From: Oscillospiraceae bacterium
GTDB taxonomy: Bacteria; Bacillota; Clostridia; Oscillospirales; Oscillospiraceae
Assembly (NCBI GenBank): GCA_015067845.1
Contig: SVLT01000004.1
Coordinates: 62,001-126,000 of the forward strand
DNA: 64,000 nt
Direction of reading: 5' to 3'
A model generated the notes under the pieces. That model saw nothing but the letters and a program-made list of their open reading frames with translations. It did not search any database and had not been told where the DNA came from. A program made the translations under genes and the position numbers. Every line of letters begins with the position of its first letter. The first letter of the stretch is position 1. Below, piece by piece: positions 57,962-64,000 of the stretch.

Positions 57962-60574
57962 TTACTCGGACTTCTTGTACTCGGAGGACAGGTCGCCGTT
58001 GTTCTGAGAAACGAAGGTTTCCCACTCAGCATCGGTGTAGTTGACCTCGATGTATCTCAGACCGCCGAAGCCCATGAAGGTGTGCTCGTCTTCGGAGAAG
58101 TAGGAGAACTTAGCACCCAGGAAGGAACCGCCGCCGTTAGCGATCAGCATAACGGAACGGGACTCCTTGATAACCAGCTCTTCCAAAGCGGACAGAATGG
58201 TCAAACGAGCTTCCATAGGAGCCTTGCCTTCGTCCCAGTTGTAGGTCTTATCCGCGCCCTCGGACTCAGCCAGACCGTTCAGGCAGAAGAACCAGTTCTG
58301 CACATCCATGGTGATGGTCTCACCAGCGCCCTCGTAATCACCGGCGGGCATGGTCAGGGTCATGTCGATATTGGTGGTATCCCAGTACATGTGGTAGTTC
58401 AGATCATCGTCGGGATCGACGAATGCGCCCACCATGTCAAAGGGATCGAAAGCGGCACCGGAGAAGCCGTAGCCGAAGCCGATCTGCGTAGCGCCGGAGC
58501 GGAAAGCATCAGACCACTTGGAGCCTGCGGATGCGTCGAAGACAACCTTGATCTTGCCTTCCAGAGCAGTGCCCTCGGTCAGGCCGTCCAGGATGCCCTG
58601 CAGGTATTCTGCACGGAATCTCTGCTTGTCGGTGTCCACGGAAGCACCGTAAACCAGAGTGATGTCCTTGGAAGCATCGTAGCCGTACTTCTCGGGATCA
58701 GCAGTCAGGATAGCAATAGCTTCCTTCATCTTTTCCTTAGCCAGAGTGGGGTTGTAGCCGGTCAGAGCGTCGTAAGCGTCGTCAGTGGACAGATCCTTCA
58801 GATCGCCGCTGGACCACTTGCCGTCAGCATTCTGAGTGAAGCCGTAAGCGCGCAGGATGCCTTCCTTGGCGATGGTGCTGTTACGGTACTGACCGCCGTC
58901 TTCCAGGTCGGGAGAGTTTTCGATGTCGTAGTAGTAAGCAACGTTAACCAGGCCGAAGCAGGGAACTGCGGTGCCGGGCCAGATCTTCTCAACGATGTCA
59001 CTTCTGTTCAGACCCAGGTTGAAAGCGTGACGGAACTCCTGGATAGCCAGGATACCGTTGTTGTTGTCGCTGGCCTTCAGGGTGTCCAGGTCGGAGTACA
59101 GCTGCATACCGAAGGTACCGGTGTCGTTGGAGGTGAAGTAAACGTACTTGGAGTCCAGATAGTCGGCAACATTGAAGTCCTGCAGAGCAGAATCGTCGTA
59201 GTCACCGGCCAGGAAGCCCTGCCACTGGGTGTTGGGATCTTCGACCTTACGGCAGTTGATGGCGGTGATGTTGTACTGGTTCTTGTACTGATCCAGATTC
59301 CATCCATACCAGTTTTCATTCTTCGCCAGCTTGTAGTGAGAGCCGGCCTCGAACTCAACGAGCTTGTAGGGGCCCCAGGAAGCGGTAGTAGCCAGAGAAG
59401 AGTTGTACTTGGAGGTCCACAGTGTTGCACCCTCAGCGGGTTCGATTCTGGCAGCATCGTACTTTTCCTTGTGTGCCAGAGGCAGGCTGGAGAAGTAGTA
59501 GGGAGCCCAAACGGACAGGCTGCCGTCTTCCTTCAGGAATTCGTAAGACTTATCCAGGCACAGAACGATGGCGTTCTCGCTTTCAATAGTATAGAAACCA
59601 ACGGTATCCCATGCCACTTCGTCGCCGTAACCGGAGACATAGAACAGAGCTTCCATGAACAGCTCTTGCTGGGTAGCCTCGTCCATGCTGCTCCAGTCGA
59701 GGCCGAAGGGCTGCAGAGCATAGGCCAGCAGCTCTTTGGCTGCATCCATGTTGTCCTCAGTGATCAGGGTGTAGCCATATTCATTGGCTGCATCTGCGAT
59801 GACCTTCAGGGCAGCAATAGCCTCTGCAGAGCCAACATAATTAGTGATAAGGTCGGTCAGAGAATAGCCGGCCAGAGTCATACCGGTGCTATTGACACCC
59901 ATATAGACCTCGGCACCTTCCAGATTGAAGGAGTAGTCGGGTGTTTCATCGCTGCCATAAGCAGGAACGATGGGGGTATAGATGGGAGCGCCGGAGAAGA
60001 AGTACTCCTTGGAGTTCTTGATCATCAGGGTATCATAGTAAGTATTTGCGCGGAAGTTCATGAACTTGGGATCCAGCAGCTGCTGCATGGACCACTCGAA
60101 GTCAGCAGCGGTGATGGCAGTGCCATCGTCCCATTTCAGGTCGTCACGCAGGGTGATCTTCCAAGCGTAGCCACCTTCGGCCTTCTGGTCGTCGGTGTAG
60201 CCCCACTTTGCATCAACAGCGGAAGTAACGTCTTCCAGCTTGGTGGCTGCGGAGTAGTTGGTGGTGTAAGCACCGGGAACGATACCGGCCTTGTTGATGG
60301 AGCCATCATCATTAAACTTCTTGTCGCCTTCGAACTTGTAGTCATATTCGAAGAAAGAAGATGTAATGTAGCTCATGATCTGGGTGTCATTGTTGTCAGC
60401 ATAGGTAAATTCGTTCCAGTTGCTGGGCATGACACTGGTGGTGGTGTTGTACTCAGCCTGCTTCAGGGAAACCTGAGCGATGGGAGTGTCGGTGGGAGCG
60501 CAGCCTGCGAACAGAGCAGCAACCATCACCAGGCACAGAGCCATGGCCAGTACGGACTTAAAAGTCTTGTTCAT
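57962..60574 (-). CDS. oppA: Oligopeptide-binding lipoprotein (family 5), unusually long
   Basis: The 870-residue lipoprotein has lipobox LFAGC and a family 5 peptide-binding fold: WKITLRDDLKWDDGTAITAADFEWSM (partly quoted), PYKLVEFEAGSHYKL, KNEN, LNLGLNRSDIVEKIW and a C-terminal ETITMDVQNWFF. Family 5 proteins are normally about 540-600 residues, so roughly 280 residues are extra, spread between the lobes. It captures peptides for the OppBCDF complex. The ATG at 60574 follows GAGGAGGAAAACATT; longer frames lack an RBS. It has its own consensus promoter. Confidence 0.9.
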   Translation of the reverse strand: MNKTFKSVLAMALCLVMVAALFAGCAPTDTPIAQVSLKQAEYNTTTSVMPSNWNEFTYADNNDTQIMSYITSSFFEYDYKFEGDKKFNDDGSINKAGIVPGAYTTNYSAATKLEDVTSAVDAKWGYTDDQKAEGGYAWKITLRDDLKWDDGTAITAADFEWSMQQLLDPKFMNFRANTYYDTLMIKNSKEYFFSGAPIYTPIVPAYGSDETPDYSFNLEGAEVYMGVNSTGMTLAGYSLTDLITNYVGSAEAIAALKVIADAANEYGYTLITEDNMDAAKELLAYALQPFGLDWSSMDEATQQELFMEALFYVSGYGDEVAWDTVGFYTIESENAIVLCLDKSYEFLKEDGSLSVWAPYYFSSLPLAHKEKYDAARIEPAEGATLWTSKYNSSLATTASWGPYKLVEFEAGSHYKLAKNENWYGWNLDQYKNQYNITAINCRKVEDPNTQWQGFLAGDYDDSALQDFNVADYLDSKYVYFTSNDTGTFGMQLYSDLDTLKASDNNNGILAIQEFRHAFNLGLNRSDIVEKIWPGTAVPCFGLVNVAYYYDIENSPDLEDGGQYRNSTIAKEGILRAYGFTQNADGKWSSGDLKDLSTDDAYDALTGYNPTLAKEKMKEAIAILTADPEKYGYDASKDITLVYGASVDTDKQRFRAEYLQGILDGLTEGTALEGKIKVVFDASAGSKWSDAFRSGATQIGFGYGFSGAAFDPFDMVGAFVDPDDDLNYHMYWDTTNIDMTLTMPAGDYEGAGETITMDVQNWFFCLNGLAESEGADKTYNWDEGKAPMEARLTILSALEELVIKESRSVMLIANGGGSFLGAKFSYFSEDEHTFMGFGGLRYIEVNYTDAEWETFVSQNNGDLSSEYKKSE

Positions 60575-60663
60575 AATGTTTTCCTCCTCTTTACGGAAAA
60601 TTTTTCTTGTTGCCCGCCAGACACTTTTCGACAAAGAGTCCAAAGGGCTTAAAGATAGACTAC

Positions 60664-60692
60664 ATTATATTACGATTGGGCCTCTATGTCAA
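60664..60692 (-). promoter_or_regulatory. Promoter of the Opp operon
   Basis: On the minus strand TTGACA (60692-60687) and TATAAT (60669-60664) are 17 bases apart, a consensus sigma-A promoter. Confidence 0.85.
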
Positions 60693-60800
60693 CCTTTTTT
60701 AATAATTTTTTAAAAATTTGTTTTCGTAGCAAAAACAAAAGACCGCGATTGAAGTATAAAACAGCATATATTGTGGTGTCCCCTACCGCCGAACACACTA

Positions 60801-60874
60801 TGTAGAGGCGGCGCCCACAACGCCCCGTTAAAAGCACATCCCATTTGCGGGACGTCCGGGGGCCGTCCCCTACA
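60801..60874. repeat. GTAGGGGC-type palindrome, copy 3
   Basis: TGTAGAGGCGGC and GGCCGTCCCCTACA close a roughly 74-bp foldback. It resembles the copy at 47835 in length and end sequence. Confidence 0.6.
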
Positions 60875-60890
60875 TGGTTCTTCCAAAAAT

Positions 60891-60920
60891 GTATAGGGGC
60901 CGGAAAACCCGGCCCCTACA
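60891..60920. terminator. Stem-loop after the GH20 gene (GTAGGGGC-type)
   Basis: TATAGGGGCCGG and CCGGCCCCTACA pair around AAAACC. It stands just after the GH20 stop on the minus strand and could end that transcript. It has no strong U-tract, so a repeat origin is equally likely. Confidence 0.5.
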
Positions 60921-60935
60921 ATATCAAATGTAAAA

Positions 60936-62636
60936 TCAAATATCCTCGCAGTATTCGAACATTTCCAGAATTCTGTAAAGCTCGTTGGGCTGATTTTTCT
61001 GCATCCACTTTTCGGAGTATTTTTTCAGCCACTGCCGGGTGTCGGTCAGTCTGCTCACCGGACGGCCCAGCAGCTTTTCCCACAGTTCCGCGATCACGCA
61101 CACGCCCTCCGCCGCCAGAATCATCTCCTGCCGGTATTCGTCGCGGAGCCATTGCTCGGCGGACAGCTTTTTGACCAATTCCGTATATCCCTTTTGCACC
61201 GCGGCCACATTCAGCCGAACCTCTCGCTGATCGCTTATGTAATCGTAGCGGTGATAAAAATAGGCTCTGCAAAAATCATTCCAATTGACATGCTCATGAA
61301 GCGCGCTCAGTTCCTTCAAATACTTCATGCCGTTTTCGTTTTCATACAGCAGCGCGTTCACCCGGCTGTAAAATGCCTCATCCACGGGCGTAGCCACCGA
61401 CCAGGACATTTCCGCGCCCAGCACCAGGCCGTACATAGCCAGCTCCAGACTGCAGGGGTTGCCCCAGTCGCCCCAGTTGGTGTTCAGAACGCCCAGGGCG
61501 CCGTGCTGATGGCCGTAACGGGCCATGCGGCAGATGTTCGGCTCCTCCACGGCCACATTTTCGCACAGTCTGCTCCAAGTCGTTGTACCGGGACAGACGA
61601 TCTGCTTTCTTCCGGACTGGGCAAAGCGGGTGATCTTTTCCTCCGGAGGCGCCGCGCTGTAATCCCAGTTCAGGAAACAGATGTCCTCAGGGATCTCTCC
61701 GATGGTCTGGGGGTACTTCAACAGGATATCCGCCCACATCATGACCTTTTTACCGTGCTTTTGCGTATGGGCGATGATCTTTTTCACAAAATCCACATAG
61801 AGCTTTCCGGAATCCACACCCAGAGCATCGTAGCTGTGCAGATCAAAGGTCTCGTCGCAGCAGATGTTGAACCATTCGCTTTCAAAACAGGGCACATACT
61901 GATCAATGAGGCTGCCCACCAGGGCGATGCTCTCAGGCTGTTCCGGATCCAGGGTGTGGTGCACCATTCTGTTGCGCCACAGATTCGGCTCTGCTTCATA
62001 ATTCTTCAATACCCGTAAATGCCGGTATTGGGGTTGCTCCAACAGTTCGTACAGATGGCCGAAGGTGGACAACGACGGAACAAAATCAATGAAGTTTTCC
62101 CGGCAGTACGCGCCGATCTCCAAAAGGTCTTCCTTTGTAAGGTAACCGGTGCTGTCCCTTAGCTGCTTGTACTCCTCAAATTCAAAGGTATGCTCCACAT
62201 ACAGCTGCAAGGAATTGAGCTTGTAGTAAGCCATCTGATCGATCAGCTTTTTGATTCTTTCCACGGTGGGGATCTTGCCCCGGGTCACATCGTGGTAAAA
62301 TCCTCTGTAGGGAAAATCCGGCTCGTCCTCAATAGACAGGCAGGGAATTTCCTTATGAGTAAACAGCTGTCTCAGGGTTTGTATTGCATAAAACGCGCCT
62401 GCCGGGCCGGCAGCTTCGATAGAGATCCGGTTTTCCTCCACCAAAAGGGTGTACGCTTCTCCCTCATCGCCGTTGATGCGGATATCCAACGGAGCGCCGG
62501 ACGGGTCACAGGGAAGCTTTTCAAGGGCAGACAGCAGCCGGGCATCCAGACCGCTTTTCTCGCAGCAAACAGCTTTTGCCGCAAAAAAATTGCTGTGGAT
62601 TTCCAGGTTCTTTACAGCAGGTATCAGGTTTATCAC
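60936..62636 (-). CDS. Glycoside hydrolase family 20 beta-hexosaminidase, cytosolic
   Basis: The 566-residue protein has a GH20b-like N-terminal domain (about residues 1-105, with AGPAGAFYAIQTLRQLF) and a TIM barrel. The barrel contains RGFYHDVTRGKIPTVERIK, DFVPSLSTFGHLYELLE and the catalytic pair in WFNICCDETF (Asp261, Glu262). GH20 enzymes remove terminal GlcNAc or GalNAc. No signal peptide is present, so a cytosolic enzyme acting on imported oligosaccharides is likely. It is divergent from an AraC regulator that probably controls it. Confidence 0.86.
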   Translation of the reverse strand: MINLIPAVKNLEIHSNFFAAKAVCCEKSGLDARLLSALEKLPCDPSGAPLDIRINGDEGEAYTLLVEENRISIEAAGPAGAFYAIQTLRQLFTHKEIPCLSIEDEPDFPYRGFYHDVTRGKIPTVERIKKLIDQMAYYKLNSLQLYVEHTFEFEEYKQLRDSTGYLTKEDLLEIGAYCRENFIDFVPSLSTFGHLYELLEQPQYRHLRVLKNYEAEPNLWRNRMVHHTLDPEQPESIALVGSLIDQYVPCFESEWFNICCDETFDLHSYDALGVDSGKLYVDFVKKIIAHTQKHGKKVMMWADILLKYPQTIGEIPEDICFLNWDYSAAPPEEKITRFAQSGRKQIVCPGTTTWSRLCENVAVEEPNICRMARYGHQHGALGVLNTNWGDWGNPCSLELAMYGLVLGAEMSWSVATPVDEAFYSRVNALLYENENGMKYLKELSALHEHVNWNDFCRAYFYHRYDYISDQREVRLNVAAVQKGYTELVKKLSAEQWLRDEYRQEMILAAEGVCVIAELWEKLLGRPVSRLTDTRQWLKKYSEKWMQKNQPNELYRILEMFEYCEDI

Positions 62637-62728
62637 AGAGCAAGCACCTCACATCAGCATATTTTTGTTGCAAACAACACCCTAATTATATATAATAATT
62701 CCCAGAAATACGATAAGGAATATTGCGG

Positions 62729-63562
62729 ATGAATAACAATATATTGCCCAACTTAAATAATACGACCTATGAGCCCCATTTTCTTGCGCAAAGAAGTCTT
62801 CCGTTCATTTTTCACGAAGACACTTTGCTGCGGGGCTGCAAGGAATGTCTCCCAAATCTGCACCTGAATGTAGAGCTCCTGTACTTTACCGAGGGCGTCG
62901 GCTGTGTGGTCTGCGACGGAAACACCTTCGCTGTGCAGCCGGGAGACCTGATCGTTATCAATTCTTATGCCGTCCACAGTGTTACAACACCGGATACGGT
63001 GAAGTATTATTGCTTGATCGTAGATAATGATTTCTGCGCAGCCAACTTAATGGATCTTTCCGGATTGCGGTTTGCTCCGCTGATCCAAAACGATCGGGCA
63101 AGGGAACTGTTCGGGCAAGTGGTGCGGGAATACAACGCTTCTGACGCCTTTCACAATGCGGCTGCCCTGTGCGCAGTCCAGCAGCTGATCCTTTTCCTCT
63201 GCCGCAATTACAGTACGCAAAAAGCACCTGTTAAAAGGCAGAACGAGGCCTTAAAAAGCGTATGGACCGCCGTGGATTATATGAAGCAGCACCTGGGCGA
63301 AAATCTGACAGTGGGACAGATCGCCGCCAGCGCAGGATTCAGCAAGTACTATTTCCTGCGTTTATTCAAGGATCGCACCGGCTACACCGTAATGCATTAC
63401 CTGAATCTGCTGCGCTGCGATCGGGCGAAGCAGCTTCTTCTGTCCGGCAGTACGGTAAAAGAGGCGGCGACCCGGTGCGGATTTCAAAACTTTTCCTATT
63501 TTACAAAGGTATACAAGGACTATACCGGCTGTTTGCCCAGAGAAACTTTGAAGCAAAAATAA
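62729..63562 (+). CDS. AraC-family regulator
   Basis: The 277-residue protein has an N-terminal cupin sensing domain (about residues 25-105; LLYFTEGVGCVVCDGNTF, PGDLIVINSYAVHSV) and a C-terminal double HTH (about 180-275; NLTVGQIAASAGFSKYYFLR and TRCGFQNFSYFTKVYKDYTG). It faces away from the GH20 gene, sharing a 92-base intergenic region, which fits control of that gene by an amino-sugar ligand. The ATG at 62729 is used; a TTG two codons earlier is the alternative. A terminator lies at its 3' end. Confidence 0.88.
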   Translation: MNNNILPNLNNTTYEPHFLAQRSLPFIFHEDTLLRGCKECLPNLHLNVELLYFTEGVGCVVCDGNTFAVQPGDLIVINSYAVHSVTTPDTVKYYCLIVDNDFCAANLMDLSGLRFAPLIQNDRARELFGQVVREYNASDAFHNAAALCAVQQLILFLCRNYSTQKAPVKRQNEALKSVWTAVDYMKQHLGENLTVGQIAASAGFSKYYFLRLFKDRTGYTVMHYLNLLRCDRAKQLLLSGSTVKEAATRCGFQNFSYFTKVYKDYTGCLPRETLKQK

Positions 63563-63588
63563 AGAGGCGGTTTCCGCCTCTTTTTTTA
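63561..63588. terminator. Bidirectional terminator between AraC and spoIVB
   Basis: AAAGAGGCGG and CCGCCTCTTT pair around TTT, followed by TTTT on the + strand. It abuts the spoIVB stop. Confidence 0.85.
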
Positions 63589-64000
63589 CGCTGCTGCGTC
63601 CAGCATGTTTTCGATGAAGATTCCATATCCCGTCGTGGGGTCATTCACCAGCACATGAGTCACCGCGCCGATGAGCTTGCCGTTCTGGATGATTGGCGAG
63701 CCGCTCATCCCCTGCACGATGCCCCCGGTGGCTTCCAGCAGAACCGGATCCGTGACCTTAATGAGCATATTCCGGCCATTTCCCTTGCCTTTGGGATAAA
63801 TTTTCAAAATTTTCACAGAATATTCCCGTACCGCATCACCGGAAACGGTGGATCGGATCACAGCATCCCCGGTTTTTACCTCTGACATGGACGCCACCTC
63901 AATGGCCTGCCCTTCCCAGCCGTCCCGGCAGGTGCCGAAAACGCCCTGCTGGGTGTTGGCGCTCAGCGTGCCCGCCGGTTCCGGCGACACGATCGAGCCA
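63586..64000 (-). CDS. spoIVB: SpoIVB-type S55 peptidase, C-terminal part (N-terminus outside window)
   Basis: The frame reads through the right window edge, so only the last about 138 residues are present. They include GMSGSPIIQNGKLIGAVTHVLV, with the catalytic Ser of the S55 family, and a terminal VNDPTTGYGIFIENMLDA. SpoIVB is made in the forespore and triggers sigma-K activation across the inter-membrane space during sporulation. Its presence supports a spore-forming lineage. The catalytic His and the PDZ domain would lie upstream. Confidence 0.9.
   Translation of the reverse strand, partial: GSIVSPEPAGTLSANTQQGVFGTCRDGWEGQAIEVASMSEVKTGDAVIRSTVSGDAVREYSVKILKIYPKGKGNGRNMLIKVTDPVLLEATGGIVQGMSGSPIIQNGKLIGAVTHVLVNDPTTGYGIFIENMLDAAA

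Noticed and set aside
58082-60652. 856-codon + strand frame opposite the Opp binding protein
   Set aside because: Shadow of the oppA gene caused by codon usage; no RBS and no recognisable domain.

Overview
The window reads as a low-redundancy chromosome segment of a Gram-positive, endospore-lineage Clostridia bacterium, most likely an Oscillospirales/Ruminococcaceae-type gut organism. Supporting signs are a SpoIVB-type S55 protease at the right edge, a YabM/SpoVB-like flippase followed by an RqcP (YabO) gene, HemZ, UgpC/Opp-type lipoprotein transporters, FeoAB with its Cys-rich companion, moderately high GC and many small palindromic repeats. Taxonomy is inferred from gene content only. No rRNA, tRNA, CRISPR array, prophage or transposase was found.

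Layout. 1-6.9 kb (+): housekeeping run with the end of a RelA/SpoT synthetase, dtd, an MBL hydrolase, hemZ, an amidohydrolase homologue that has lost several metal ligands, a lipid flippase, HU and rqcP. 6.9-10.6 kb (-): a cobalamin-riboswitch operon (DUF4430 lipoprotein plus ECF-type S component), a J-domain protein with a DUF5685 partner, and a YihY membrane protein. 10.9-19.9 kb (-): a UgpC/UgpA/UgpE/UgpB-type ABC importer whose operon continues into a secreted SNase/OB-fold nuclease lipoprotein and a repeat-built surface lipoprotein, a plausible extracellular nucleic-acid scavenging unit. 20-24 kb: PHP phosphoesterase and feoAB with a duplicated 16-bp operator. 24-34 kb: DUF1846, rpsF-ssb-rpsR, membrane proteins, a Tritrichomonas-type IMP dehydrogenase, a CapA protein, and two copies of a 74-residue protein, each divergent from a different small regulator. 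34.3-42.3 kb (-): a TetR regulator followed by a 2386-residue VWA/pilin-repeat surface adhesin. 42.4-51 kb: dGTPase-like protein, AAC(3)-like protein, an AraC/U32/4Fe-4S operon, an intracellular GH20-like protein, and MurQ coupled to an XRE-kinase fusion. 51-60.6 kb (-): an oligopeptide ABC operon in which both ATPases, one permease and the binding protein are far larger than usual. 60.9-64 kb: a GH20 hexosaminidase divergent from an AraC regulator, then SpoIVB.

How it works together. Amino-sugar recycling (two GH20-type proteins, a GlcNAc/MurNAc-type kinase, MurQ), peptide import (Opp) and possible nucleic-acid import (SNase plus ABC) suggest a cell that scavenges polymers from host mucus or dead bacteria. 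The most unusual item is the Opp operon: a roughly 385-residue insertion in the OppD-like ATPase between Q-loop and signature, a roughly 105-residue charged helical insertion in the OppF-like ATPase, an approximately 230-residue external segment in OppC and an 870-residue binding protein. At least six copies of a roughly 125-bp palindromic element and a second GTAGGGGC palindrome family lie between operons.
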